Assembly (NCBI GenBank): GCA_965277415.1
Contig: CBDICS010000020.1
Coordinates: 62,001-126,000, forward strand
Reading direction: 5' to 3'
Source: JAHDHW01 sp965277415
GTDB lineage: Bacteria; Bacteroidota; Bacteroidia; Chitinophagales; Saprospiraceae
Length of the DNA: 64,000 bases
Shown: positions 48,238 through 57,166 of the stretch, piece after piece
Position numbering within the stretch: position 1 is the first letter of the stretch
Layout of the letters: every line of letters begins with the position of its first letter
The notes under the pieces: generated by a model
Told to the model about the DNA's origin: nothing
The model's database searches: none
Seen by the model: only the letters and a program-made list of their open reading frames with translations
Program-made: the position numbers and the translations under genes

Positions 48238-48280
48238 TAGGGGTGTAATTAGCATTAGTCTGAAAGATTTTATACCTTTG
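48238..48280 (+). promoter_or_regulatory. Promoter-like element B: TAGGGGTGTAA plus TACCTTTG
   Basis: TACCTTTG at 48273-48280 fits the -7 consensus. TAGGGGTGTAA at 48238-48248 repeats the word found upstream of element A, here 35 bases before the -7 box. It is the best candidate promoter for the PorP/SprF gene, implying a 5' leader of about 310 nt. Confidence 0.45.
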
Positions 48281-48599
48281 TAATACTTTAATTAAAGTTG
48301 TTGTAGAGTGGTGTTCTACTACTCGTTTTCCTTGATTGCACAAATTAAATCTAGCTTTCTCCTACAGCTAAATACTGGGTTGTTGTTTTTTGTGTTTTAC
48401 CAAATATAATTTACCCGTTTTAATTTTATCTGAAAAATGGAATTATTGCTTTCTCATCCTTTTTTCGAGGTAAGGGAAATGATTGAAATCATGGCATAAT
48501 TTTGTTTTAAAGATACTATATGGATGTGTGAATGCATATAGTTATGCCTTGTCTCTTAGGGAATTATCGTTAATTTACAAGCTTGTTTAAAATAATTTA
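48281..48599 (+). other. Probable long leader of the PorP/SprF gene
   Basis: No supported gene. The stretch holds a 20-codon ORF (48437-48499) and a 7-bp inverted pair GGCATAA (48493-48499) / TTATGCC (48542-48548) before the start codon. A regulatory leader is possible but not shown. Confidence 0.35.
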
Positions 48600-49556
48600 A
48601 TGAAAAAACTATTTTTACTTTTATGCTTAATAATATTGGGAGAATGGGCAATCGCTCAACATCTACCATTATTTACGCAATATAGGGAACAAGCAGGGAT
48701 ATTGAATCCAGCAACAGTGCATAGTGATTATTTTATTTATGAGCATAATGTTGCCTTTGGCGGCTCTTATCGCAAACAATGGGCAGGACTGGAAGCTGCT
48801 CCTACGACCCAAACACTGAGTGGACAGTATATGTATGCTGAAAGAGGTAGTTTTAGTTGGATCGCTGGCGGATATATTATCAATGATCAGACTGGTCCTA
48901 CTGGATTTACAGGTGCTTATGGGCGAGTAGCAGGAATCATCACAGATGATCCTTATTATGGAGGTTTATCTTTTGGTTTGAGTTTTGGGGCAGTACAATA
49001 TCGAGTGGATACCAAAGAGATTAGATTAAGAGAATTAAATGATATTCTCACCACAGACAATCAAGCTAAAGTCTTCCCTGATTTTGGTTTAGGTGCTTAT
49101 TTTTATAGACAATTAGATGGCGGATTCTTGGATGGTAATCATGTTTATGCGGGTGTTTCTATTCCTCAAGTATTCGGTTTGAACCTTGAATTTCAAGATG
49201 ATACTGGAGCATTCTCTGTTCAAAGAGTTCAGCATTATTACGGTTTACTCGGTATGTATGCGTATCTCGATAATGGTAGTTTTCTAGAGCCTTCTGTTTG
49301 GATTAAGTATGCTCCTAATGTTCCGCTTAATGTAGATTTTAATCTACGATATCAGATGCAAAGCAATTTTTGGTTAGGTACAGGTTTATCAACAGCCGGA
49401 AACTTTCACCTTGAGTTTGGCTATGTTGCAGGAGATGTATTAGGAGATGATTCTAACTTTAAAATAGGCTATGGTTTTGACTATTCATTTAGTTCATTTG
49501 GCCCAGATGTAGGCAGTACTCATGAGATCAATTTAGCCTACACTTTTGATTATTAG
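48600..49556 (+). CDS. PorP/SprF-family T9SS outer-membrane protein
   Basis: The 318-aa protein has a signal peptide (MKKLFLLLCLIILGEWAIAQ). The family N-terminus follows: QHLPLFTQYREQAGILNPATV, then YRKQWAGLEAAPTTQTLSGQY. The remainder alternates aromatic and glycine-rich beta strands ending in aromatic residues (LAYTFDY), as in a beta-barrel. PorP/SprF proteins work with T9SS to secrete or anchor CHU_C-type (type B) cargo; SprF serves SprB in Flavobacterium. Two large CHU_C proteins flank it (42445 and 50703), so it may be their dedicated partner, which is inference from position. Confidence 0.9.
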   Translation: MKKLFLLLCLIILGEWAIAQHLPLFTQYREQAGILNPATVHSDYFIYEHNVAFGGSYRKQWAGLEAAPTTQTLSGQYMYAERGSFSWIAGGYIINDQTGPTGFTGAYGRVAGIITDDPYYGGLSFGLSFGAVQYRVDTKEIRLRELNDILTTDNQAKVFPDFGLGAYFYRQLDGGFLDGNHVYAGVSIPQVFGLNLEFQDDTGAFSVQRVQHYYGLLGMYAYLDNGSFLEPSVWIKYAPNVPLNVDFNLRYQMQSNFWLGTGLSTAGNFHLEFGYVAGDVLGDDSNFKIGYGFDYSFSSFGPDVGSTHEINLAYTFDY

Positions 49557-49751
49557 TCTGGTAGTAATTCCTGTTTTGACTATAAAGATTCCTTCTGAAA
49601 AATAATTAAGGCTAATGTAAAGCTTCTCCGATATTTTTTTCGTTTAAATGCGATCCAGATTTCATTAATAAAAGGTTGGTTTTCAAAGAGTTAGGTTGGG
49701 TTGTTTATATTTGATGATTTTTAAAATGTGAAAAATACCATATTTAGGGTA

Positions 49752-49781
49752 TTTGCAAAATTGTTTTTGAATGTATCTTTG
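49752..49781 (+). promoter_or_regulatory. Good Bacteroidota promoter
   Basis: TTTG (49752-49755), an 18-base spacer, then TATCTTTG (49774-49781) fit both consensus elements. It would start a transcript covering the 24-codon ORF at 49824 and the 117-aa gene at 50084, ending at the terminator 50512-50545. Confidence 0.6.
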
Positions 49782-49823
49782 AGGTGAACATAATATTCCA
49801 AGTAACCGAAAATTTTATATCCC

Positions 49824-49898
49824 ATGAATACTTTAACCCTCCAAGAAGGTCTGTTATTACACAGCACTATTCCATTTTACAATTATTGGTTAAGGTAA
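49824..49898 (+). CDS. Possible 24-aa leader peptide or truncated relative of the 117-aa gene
   Basis: ATG at 49824 to TAA at 49898. The sequence around its start (TTTTATATCCCATGAAT, then a TTATTACA word about 40 bases on) closely matches that around the start at 50084 (TTTTATTATCCCATGAAT, then TTATTACA). Both peptides begin Met-Asn and have LL in register. It could be a decayed copy of the 5' end of the next gene or a leader ORF. Confidence 0.3.
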   Translation: MNTLTLQEGLLLHSTIPFYNYWLR

Positions 49899-50083
49899 AT
49901 TCAGTAACGTTTTAGTACTGCCTTTACACACTATCTAGCACTAAATGAAAATTCTTTAGCTCTATTAAAAAAATGAATTCAATAGCCTAATAAGATTAGA
50001 TTATTAGCAATGAATATTGATTTTTTAATAGTGTACTGGAAGAAAATCATGAACAAATAGACATTAACCAATTTTATTATCCC

Positions 50084-50437
50084 ATGAATGGAATACTAAG
50101 CAGCGAAGCAACTTTATTACAGCCGTATAAGCATTCTTATACCGGAACGAATAGCCAAATGGCTAAAGATCATTTCTCTGATTTAGTCCCTTCTTATGTA
50201 ACAGTGGAAAGCGTATTAAACCTAAGTCGCTTATCTTTCAATCAATTCAATCCCGTGACAGCAAGTAATTTATCTCACAATGCTGTGATGATTTCCTCTG
50301 TGGAAAAATTCTCCAAAATGACACGGTTAAATACTCTTGGTACAAGCAGAACTGTTTGTACTCCCACTGTTACTTTTTTTAAAAAAACCAATAAAAAAAT
50401 TGAGGCAGTTGAATTTATCTGTTTATCAGATAATTAG
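50084..50437 (+). CDS. 117-aa protein of unknown function
   Basis: The ORF lies between a good promoter (49752-49781) and a clear terminator (50512-50545), which supports expression. It has no signal peptide and no membrane helix. The sequence is rich in Ser, Thr and Asn, with a basic C-terminal part (FFKKTNKKIEAVEFICLSDN). No family is recognised. Short CHU-type peptides with Ser/Asn bias occur in this phylum as unknowns. A 24-codon ORF upstream shares its start context. Confidence 0.5.
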   Translation: MNGILSSEATLLQPYKHSYTGTNSQMAKDHFSDLVPSYVTVESVLNLSRLSFNQFNPVTASNLSHNAVMISSVEKFSKMTRLNTLGTSRTVCTPTVTFFKKTNKKIEAVEFICLSDN

Positions 50438-50511
50438 ATTAAACCCTCGGGCGGGTATAAGCTCCACTAATTTGTAAAGTTTAGAGATTCTCATAGATTA
50501 TTCAGGAATGT

Positions 50512-50545
50512 ATCCCTTCTACAAAGGTAGAGGGGATTTTTTTTT
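50512..50545 (+). terminator. Rho-independent terminator of the 117-aa gene
   Basis: Stem ATCCCTTCTAC / GTAGAGGGGAT with one mismatch and a 4-base loop is followed by nine T residues. Confidence 0.8.
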
Positions 50546-50579
50546 GAAGACTTTCCTGTTAGACCTTTGAATCCCCACT

Positions 50580-50701
50580 TCGCCAAAGGCGACTATCTCT
50601 AAGACCGAAGGTCTTCTATCCCTTTCAGCCACAAGCTGAACAGCCACTTATTCCCAACAGGAATACTATCCCTTAAAAGGTAAGCGAAGCAAACCTTTTA
50701 A
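50580..50701. repeat. Tandem array of five small hairpins
   Basis: Five adjoining stem-loops: TCGCC-AAA-GGCGA (50580-50592), AAGACC-GAA-GGTCTT (50601-50615), TTCAGC-CACAA-GCTGAA (50624-50640), ATTCC-CAACA-GGAAT (50650-50664) and TTAAAAGGT / ACCTTTTAA (50673-50701). Spacers are 8-9 bases, and three contain ATAG preceded by AGGG or AGAG when read on the minus strand. The array starts right after the stop of the minus-strand giant gene. The stems differ in sequence while the layout repeats. Confidence 0.75.
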
Positions 50702-50702
50702 C

Positions 50703-53700
50703 TTATTTTAAAATCGAAACATCCCCCTTAAGAATAGTACCAGATGAAATGTCAAGTCGCAAAACATAGTAATAAGTACCCTGAGGTAAAGGGCGGTCAC
50801 TTTGATCTACGCCATTCCAATCATTTTGATAGGGCTTTGACTCATAGATAATATTCCCCCAACGATTAAATATAATCAACTCTCGATCGGGATAACGATC
50901 TGGTTCAAATTCTATTTGAGGAAACATAAAATATTCGTTGATACCATCTTCGTTTGGTGTGATAGCATTAGGAATATCCAACTGATCAATGTCTTGTTTT
51001 TCAAGGGAGATTCGGACACTTGCAATATCACAAAGATCAGGGCAATCTTCATTACAAAGTTGGTAGTCAAAAATCAGTTCGCCTCCAAGCGGATTATTTC
51101 TTTTAAATTCATAAAGCCCTTCATCCAAAGCTGTCAAATCACCCATTGAGGGTGTGGATAATAATTCAAATACCCATCCATCTACACGCGAAAGATCATC
51201 ATTTTCGAATAAATCCAATGTTATCAGGGATGTCTCAATATCCAGGTTAAAAACATCATCGACTGCATCTGGTATTGATTGAATCGTGATTTGGATAGTA
51301 TCCGCATCATAATTTGTACATTGACTAGTAGATAAAGTCCAGATGAATTGTTGTGTGCCTGATTGTAAATTTTCTAAATCAATGGAAGGATTTTGTGGAT
51401 CATCAATAAAGTCGCCATTAAGATTGGTCCAGAGACCATTGCTTCCAGTGGGAAGATTTCCTGTCAAAGTAGCAAAATCCTCGCACTGATAGATATCTTC
51501 TCCAAGGTCAGCCAATCCTAAACTTTCCGCATCCAGAACACTAAGGTTTAATAAGACTGTACTATCGCAACCATTGGCGGCGGCCTGCTCTAGATTAATT
51601 TCATAAAGGCCGCTTTCATTATAAGTATTATTTGCTATTTCAAAATTTGATCCTTCACAAATACTAGCGGAGGTTTCAAAAATTACCTCTTCTAAGAAAT
51701 CGAGGGCCACTAATATCGTAGAATCACATCCATTAAAGCTAGCATTCTCTAGGGTCTCCGTACCATTGGGATGATTTATATCGTAAGTCGTACCATTGAT
51801 GACCATTGATTCATCAGCACAAAGTGTTGAGTTAATATTATGCTCAGATAAATCATAAAAACCTAATTGAACTTGGACGGTAGAATCACAACCATGGCTA
51901 CTCATATTTTCTAATACCACCATTCCTGTTGGTGTATCGGCATCAAATACAGTTCCATTAAATTCGAAAGATGCGCCATGACAAATTATTGGATTTAGAT
52001 CACCTTCCGCTAAAGGATAAAAACTAAGCTCAATAATAATTGTCGAATCACAAGCATTCACTGATCCATTTTCGATGATTTCTGTACCCGTTGGATTTAA
52101 AAAATCATACATTATATCATTAACCATAATAAACTCACCGACGCATAATGTTTCGACTATATGCTCTATCGGATCAGGCATAAAACTCAATGAGATATTG
52201 ATAATGGAGTCACATCCATTTACAGCCCCATTAGGGAAAATAGCTATGCCATCTGGATGGCTTTCATTATAAACTATACTATTTATTACAAGACTTTCGC
52301 CTGTACATAATTCAGTATTAAGTACTTCTTCAACAATCATATTGAAAGTCAAATCAATAATGATAATAGAATCACATCCATTTATTGTAGCATTTTCAAT
52401 GATCTCTGTTCCGCTGAAATTGGAAATATTATAAACCTGATTATTAATGATCAACTCATCTTGCTCACATAAGATATCATCAATAAAAGTTTCTTGGACA
52501 TTGTAAAAATCAAGTGAGATAAGGACTGTGGAATCACATCCATTACTGCTTGCATTTTGAAAAACTTCAGTACCATTTGGATTATTTATACTATAATAAA
52601 TGCCATTAATAAGTATGCTATCTGAAGGACAGATTGTAGCCGTAAAATTTTCAATCACCTCAAGATGAAAACTAAGGTCAATATTTACAATTGAGTCACA
52701 ACCATTAGCGGCTTCATTTTCAAATACTTGTATACCATTTGGATTGTTTTCATCATAACTAAAACCATTCACTACTATACTTTCACCTGGACATAAACTT
52801 GGATTTAAGGTGCTTTCAGTGTTTTGGACAAAACTAAGATTAATGAGTATAGTGGAATCACAACCATTAATAGTTTCGTTTTGTAAAACTTCAGTACCAG
52901 AAGGATTGCCTTCATCATAAGTAATCCCATTAATGACAATTTCCTGTCCTGTACAAAGTACATCATTGATAATGCCTGGATCATTAGGATAAAAACTCAG
53001 TGAGATATTGATAATAGAATCACAACCTGTACTACTTTGCATACTTTCCGTACCAGAAGGATTATTTATATCATATAGGTTATTATTAATCGTAAAACTA
53101 TTATCACTACAGACCAAAGGTTCAAAATCGATCATGAAACTTTCATTAAAAATAAGATCAATTATAACCGTTGAATCACAAGCCGTACTACTAGAATTTA
53201 ATAAGATTTCAGTGCCGGAGGGATTGTCTTCATCATAGGTGATGCCATTGACAATTATTGATTCTCCTGGACACAGACTAGGGTTTAAGGTTTCTAAATA
53301 TTGAGGATAAAAACTTAAATCAATTACAACTGTGGAATCACAAGATAGCAGACTCGCTCCTGTGAATACTTCTATGCCGCTAGGTTGATTTGCATTATAA
53401 GTAGTCCCCTGAACTACAATGGAGTCTCCAAAACAAAGTGTCGAATCTATTGTAATAATATTTTGGGGATAAAAACTCAAATCTACCATCACTAAAGAAT
53501 CGCAACCACTGTTACTGCCTCCACTTATCATTTCACTACCATTCGGATTTGAAATATCATAGGTAATGTTATTGACAATAATAGCATCTGTGTTACAAAG
53601 TGTGAGGTCGAGATGTTCGACAACACTTGAACCAAAACTAAGATTGACGAATACTATAGAATCGCAGGAATTTTGTCCACCATTAGGAAAAAACACTGTA

Positions 53701-55421
53701 CCAGCGGGATTAGATTCGTTAAAAACAGTATTCTGAATAACAATGCTATCTCCAGCACAAAGGGTCTCTTCTAAAGTACCTTCCATCGGACCAAAAAAGC
53801 TTAAGCTGACATTGACTATTGAATCACAACCATTTTGTGAAACGGCTCCAAGGTTCACTTGACCATTTGGTGTATCTTCATCAAAGACCTGTCCTTCATA
53901 ATTAATGCTTCCGCCTTCACAAACACTTTGATTAAAACTACCTATGGCAGCTTGATAAAATTGCACTTCAATAAAGAGTGTAGAATCACAACCTGTAGCA
54001 GTAGCATTTTCTAGTAGGACTGTACCACTTGGATTGTCATGATCGTAAAAAATGCCAAACAGCTCAATGCTATCGCTTTGGCAAATAATTGGACTAAGGT
54101 TTCCTGCGGCGGCGGCAGTATAAAAATTCAGGTTTATATCTATAATAGAATCACAGCCATACTGATCAGGCATAGCCAGGGTTTCCATGCCAGTAGGATT
54201 ATTCGCATCATAAATATTCCCATTGACGAATACCGTATCTCCAATACAAATGGTTTCATTAAGTTCTGTAATATTGGCTGCTCGATAAGTTAGATTAACA
54301 ATAATCATGGAGTCACAACCATACTGATCAGGACTGAGTGTCTGTGTACCACTTGGATTACTCTCATTATAAACTATAGAATTAACGGTTACTTCAGCTC
54401 CCTGACAAAGGGTATCATTGACCTCAAAAACACTGATTCCGCATGCTACCGTAATCGTTACAGGTCTGGTATGTAAGGTTAATAAAGGGGCATTGGGATT
54501 AGTGACTCGACAACGATATTCTCCGGCATTGGTCCAAGTGACTGGAGATAAGTTTAGTTTATTGCTATTAGTCACTATGCCTAAAGGCAGTCCATCTTTA
54601 AACCATTGATACGAATTATCAAGAATACCATTGTCAAAACCAAGATCGAGTATATAATTGTCGCCAGTGAGAAGATTGGCGGTATAGGCTTGGTTTACAG
54701 AGTCCTGTGGTTGATAAAAAGTACCTAAAGCATTTAAATCATTAAGTACGATATCATCAAAAGTCACATTATTGTTGTAAATCCTAAATCGGTTTGATTG
54801 GAGGTTAATCATATTTAAGTCCGGAATACTGTCAATCATATTATTGAAAATATCGAACTTGAATAGGTTATTTAGATTTATAAAACTAATAGGGACGGCT
54901 CCGGTAAGTTGATTATTATCGAGGTATAAGGTATTTAATTTAGGGAGGTTTCCCAATTCTGCTGGAATCGTGTCTTGAAAATTATTATCGTCGAGAAAAC
55001 ATATTTCTATTTCGGAAAGATTACCAATTTCGGGTGGAATATTACCAGAGAGATTATTATTGTCAAGTTGCATTTCACCAAGCCTTGAAAAATTTCCAAT
55101 CTCAGGTGGAAGTGGCCCAGTTAAATTATTGCTACTTAAGATAATCTTGACGACATATCCATCATTATCTAGTTCTATACCTGGCCAAGGAGTACACACC
55201 GGTAGTGATGTATTCCAGTTTGTATTCCAGTTAATGCCTTGTGTTGAATTGTAAAGCGCAATAAGTGCTAATGAATCGCTTATTTGGCAAGTATTAGGAC
55301 AAGTTAATGACGTACTACTATGCACTGATTGAAAATCAAAAGGAGCGATATCCCATTGGAATTTCAAGCAAAAAGTCGATAAAAAAAGAGTAATTGCAAT
55401 ATATGTAAAAAGGGATTTCAT
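50703..55421 (-). CDS. Giant LRR and Cys-Asp-Ser repeat surface protein with CHU_C (T9SS type B) domain
   Basis: The 1572-aa protein has a signal segment (FTYIAITLFLSTFCLKF). Plant-type leucine-rich repeats cover about 55-215 (LSSNNLTGPLPPEIGNFS, LDNNNLSGNIPPEIGNLS and others). An Ig-like domain follows (about 240-325), then 18 units of about 50-55 aa, each of the form C-x-GESIVVNGITYDExNPSGTE followed by NGCDSTVIIDLSFY. An Ig/HYR-like region and a CHU_C domain end it (IPNAITPNEDGINEYF, LIIFNRWGNIIYE, GDVSILK). Each repeat carries two Cys that could pair. It should be exported by T9SS and displayed as a long fibre; the neighbouring PorP/SprF protein is a plausible partner. Confidence 0.88.
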   Translation of the reverse strand: MKSLFTYIAITLFLSTFCLKFQWDIAPFDFQSVHSSTSLTCPNTCQISDSLALIALYNSTQGINWNTNWNTSLPVCTPWPGIELDNDGYVVKIILSSNNLTGPLPPEIGNFSRLGEMQLDNNNLSGNIPPEIGNLSEIEICFLDDNNFQDTIPAELGNLPKLNTLYLDNNQLTGAVPISFINLNNLFKFDIFNNMIDSIPDLNMINLQSNRFRIYNNNVTFDDIVLNDLNALGTFYQPQDSVNQAYTANLLTGDNYILDLGFDNGILDNSYQWFKDGLPLGIVTNSNKLNLSPVTWTNAGEYRCRVTNPNAPLLTLHTRPVTITVACGISVFEVNDTLCQGAEVTVNSIVYNESNPSGTQTLSPDQYGCDSMIIVNLTYRAANITELNETICIGDTVFVNGNIYDANNPTGMETLAMPDQYGCDSIIDINLNFYTAAAAGNLSPIICQSDSIELFGIFYDHDNPSGTVLLENATATGCDSTLFIEVQFYQAAIGSFNQSVCEGGSINYEGQVFDEDTPNGQVNLGAVSQNGCDSIVNVSLSFFGPMEGTLEETLCAGDSIVIQNTVFNESNPAGTVFFPNGGQNSCDSIVFVNLSFGSSVVEHLDLTLCNTDAIIVNNITYDISNPNGSEMISGGSNSGCDSLVMVDLSFYPQNIITIDSTLCFGDSIVVQGTTYNANQPSGIEVFTGASLLSCDSTVVIDLSFYPQYLETLNPSLCPGESIIVNGITYDEDNPSGTEILLNSSSTACDSTVIIDLIFNESFMIDFEPLVCSDNSFTINNNLYDINNPSGTESMQSSTGCDSIINISLSFYPNDPGIINDVLCTGQEIVINGITYDEGNPSGTEVLQNETINGCDSTILINLSFVQNTESTLNPSLCPGESIVVNGFSYDENNPNGIQVFENEAANGCDSIVNIDLSFHLEVIENFTATICPSDSILINGIYYSINNPNGTEVFQNASSNGCDSTVLISLDFYNVQETFIDDILCEQDELIINNQVYNISNFSGTEIIENATINGCDSIIIIDLTFNMIVEEVLNTELCTGESLVINSIVYNESHPDGIAIFPNGAVNGCDSIINISLSFMPDPIEHIVETLCVGEFIMVNDIMYDFLNPTGTEIIENGSVNACDSTIIIELSFYPLAEGDLNPIICHGASFEFNGTVFDADTPTGMVVLENMSSHGCDSTVQVQLGFYDLSEHNINSTLCADESMVINGTTYDINHPNGTETLENASFNGCDSTILVALDFLEEVIFETSASICEGSNFEIANNTYNESGLYEINLEQAAANGCDSTVLLNLSVLDAESLGLADLGEDIYQCEDFATLTGNLPTGSNGLWTNLNGDFIDDPQNPSIDLENLQSGTQQFIWTLSTSQCTNYDADTIQITIQSIPDAVDDVFNLDIETSLITLDLFENDDLSRVDGWVFELLSTPSMGDLTALDEGLYEFKRNNPLGGELIFDYQLCNEDCPDLCDIASVRISLEKQDIDQLDIPNAITPNEDGINEYFMFPQIEFEPDRYPDRELIIFNRWGNIIYESKPYQNDWNGVDQSDRPLPQGTYYYVLRLDISSGTILKGDVSILK

Positions 55422-55462
55422 ATAAAGGTTTTATCCTATAGTGTTCTGTACAATAAAATAGT

Positions 55463-55476
55463 GCAAATACAAATCC
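55463..55476 (-). promoter_or_regulatory. Possible sigma-54-like promoter of the giant LRR/CHU_C gene
   Basis: On the minus strand TTGGATTTGTATTTGCAC has GG (55475-55476), ten bases, then GC (55463-55464), the canonical -24/-12 spacing. It is about 42 bases upstream of the ATG at 55421. Confidence 0.35.
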
Positions 55477-55748
55477 AATTTTACAGATTTGTACAATCGT
55501 GTAGCGCTCAAATACAAAAAAGGGGATGTACGGTTTTTAGGATAAACAGAATAGTATACTCTATGAGATACGTTCTGTTTGTTTTGCAATCAGGATGGCT
55601 AATTAATGGCTCAAAGATACAGTGTTTTTAGGAAGAATGGTAGTCTTAATCTTCTAATTTTTCTAATAATAAAAGATAATGTCTTTGTTTTTATATTATT
55701 TGTATTTTTTTAATGTAAAAAAGACTTTAACATATGTTTTGCGGGATA
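55477..55748. other. Divergent gene-free spacer
   Basis: AT-rich sequence between the minus-strand giant gene and the repeat element at 55749. No ORF or further signal that I can support. Confidence 0.4.
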
Positions 55749-55856
55749 GAAGTTGTTCAAAAATAGCTCACTAAACTACAAAACGATCTTTTGCCTCAAT
55801 ACTTTCTTATAAAAATCTTATGTAGTCTTGCTATGCAGCCATTTTTGAACAACTTC
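55749..55856. repeat. 108-bp element with perfect 16-bp terminal inverted repeats
   Basis: GAAGTTGTTCAAAAAT (55749-55764) and ATTTTTGAACAACTTC (55841-55856) bound the element. Its first 35 bases, read in reverse complement, match 57764-57798 at 33 of 35 positions, and TTGAACAACTTC recurs at 57321-57332. It is non-coding and looks like a MITE-type or other palindromic dispersed repeat. Confidence 0.7.
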
Positions 55857-55940
55857 ATAATAACAATGATATGCTTTCCCAGAGTGTATCTAAACTTTGA
55901 AAGTTTTTAATCTAAGCGCTACGAATAGAAGAAAGAATTT

Positions 55941-55948
55941 TATTTTTG
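55941..55948 (+). promoter_or_regulatory. Possible -7 box upstream of the 168-aa gene
   Basis: TATTTTTG matches TAnnTTTG and is 15 bases before the ATG at 55964. No clear -33 element was found. Confidence 0.3.
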
Positions 55949-55963
55949 TAAAAAAAAACATAC

Positions 55964-56470
55964 ATGTCTGAAGATTTACTTGACGATAATGTCCAATATG
56001 CAAGGTTTAAAAAACCAGTTACCCTCTTGGTAAATAAAGAAGCATGGCTTGGCTTGTGTGATGAATTGCAAGGAAAAGCGGCAAAAGGTACCTTTATTTT
56101 TATAGCAATAAGCATTGTAATTTCGATTTTTACATTTGGGATGCTTTTATTTGTTGCGGCTTTAGGGATAGGTATTTTTATTAATGTTGGAATAAGACGA
56201 CGATTTAACTACCTCAAAACATTGGCTGATCATTCCTATGTTATTAGTAATAATCAGGTCATCGATATATTTGAAGGCGAAAAACAAATCATTCCATTTT
56301 CAAAGATAAAAGATATAGAATTTCACAATTGGGGGGTCGATGTGGATACAAAAGCGAATCGGAAAATGGCAGATCGGAGTACCAATGATGGTAGAATTAT
56401 GATTCCGCGGACCATTAATGATTATGGAAGGGTGATTGCTACCTTTGAATATTTGAAAAAACAGATGTAA
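55964..56470 (+). CDS. Two-helix membrane protein with a PH/YcxB-like cytoplasmic domain
   Basis: The protein has 168 aa. A soluble N-terminal segment (1-45) is followed by a hydrophobic hairpin FIFIAISIVISIFTFGMLLF and VAALGIGIFINVG (about 46-78). A beta-rich C-terminal domain, YVISNNQVIDIFEGEKQIIPFSKIKDIEFHNWGV, resembles bacterial PH/YcxB-like domains. Function unknown. The order of structural parts is visible; the PH-like label is an inference from the strand pattern. The gene is followed closely by another unknown gene in the same direction. Confidence 0.6.
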   Translation: MSEDLLDDNVQYARFKKPVTLLVNKEAWLGLCDELQGKAAKGTFIFIAISIVISIFTFGMLLFVAALGIGIFINVGIRRRFNYLKTLADHSYVISNNQVIDIFEGEKQIIPFSKIKDIEFHNWGVDVDTKANRKMADRSTNDGRIMIPRTINDYGRVIATFEYLKKQM

Positions 56471-56520
56471 GGGACAGGGAATTTAGGCCTCTATCAGTTT
56501 TTATTCTGTTCAACAAAATT

Positions 56521-56528
56521 TATCTTTG
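56521..56528 (+). promoter_or_regulatory. TATCTTTG box immediately before the 210-aa gene
   Basis: An exact TAnnTTTG match ending 6 bases before the ATG at 56534. If used, the mRNA would start at or next to the start codon (leaderless), or translation begins further downstream. Confidence 0.35.
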
Positions 56529-56533
56529 ATTAT

Positions 56534-57166
56534 ATGGTAGACAGCTTGGTTAAAATATATGACGAGTTTTTCAAGAGCCAAAGATCACAAGAATTGGAAC
56601 AATTGGCTCGTGAACAGCAATTCTCTTTTACTAAACGAGAAACGTTTAGCCAACAACTAACTGAAATCAAAGGCTTTAAAATTTTCAATTCTAAAGGAAC
56701 CAGACGATTTTTGGGAATTATTGCTCAAGATTTAACTGATGTCAAAGGGCAAATTAGATTTTATGATAGCCTTCGGACAAAAGATTTGGAGACTAAATCT
56801 CAGTCTATCCTAGAAATTTATTGTGAAAATATTTTTGCCGATTATCTGATTATCGAGCCCAAAAGTACTTTTACTAAAATGAAAGGCTTCTTCGTTGGTA
56901 CAGAGGAACCATTTCCAAACCTACATACCTTTAACCAAAATTTTCAAATTTCTTCTAAAATTCCAGAAGCCAGTTTGCTGCTAAAAGCAAGTGCTTTGAA
57001 TCTAATGATTGATTTTCCAGGAATCACTTTTGAAGCTCTGGGCAACCACTTTTTATTTTATTATCGGAAAAAGGAATTAAAACCTCATGAAATCGTCCCA
57101 CTTATGGATTTCGGAGAAACCTTTTTGAATTTACTTTGCTTCGATAATTCGGACGATTACGTGTAG
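56534..57166 (+). CDS. 210-aa soluble protein of unknown function
   Basis: No signal peptide or membrane helix. The N-terminal helix (KIYDEFFKSQRSQELEQLAREQQFSF) leads into a mixed alpha/beta body with RRFLGIIAQDLTDVKGQIRFYDS and a C-terminal FLFYYRKKELKPHEIVPLMDFG. The composition resembles proteins of membrane-stress or scaffold type often annotated as hypothetical in this phylum; no family is assigned. It follows the 168-aa membrane protein by 63 bases, so the two may be co-expressed. A TATCTTTG box directly before the ATG suggests its own promoter. Confidence 0.6.
   Translation: MVDSLVKIYDEFFKSQRSQELEQLAREQQFSFTKRETFSQQLTEIKGFKIFNSKGTRRFLGIIAQDLTDVKGQIRFYDSLRTKDLETKSQSILEIYCENIFADYLIIEPKSTFTKMKGFFVGTEEPFPNLHTFNQNFQISSKIPEASLLLKASALNLMIDFPGITFEALGNHFLFYYRKKELKPHEIVPLMDFGETFLNLLCFDNSDDYV

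Noticed and set aside
48437..48499. 20-codon ORF upstream of the PorP/SprF gene
   Set aside because: No promoter spacing, homology or codon evidence; mentioned only as content of the leader.
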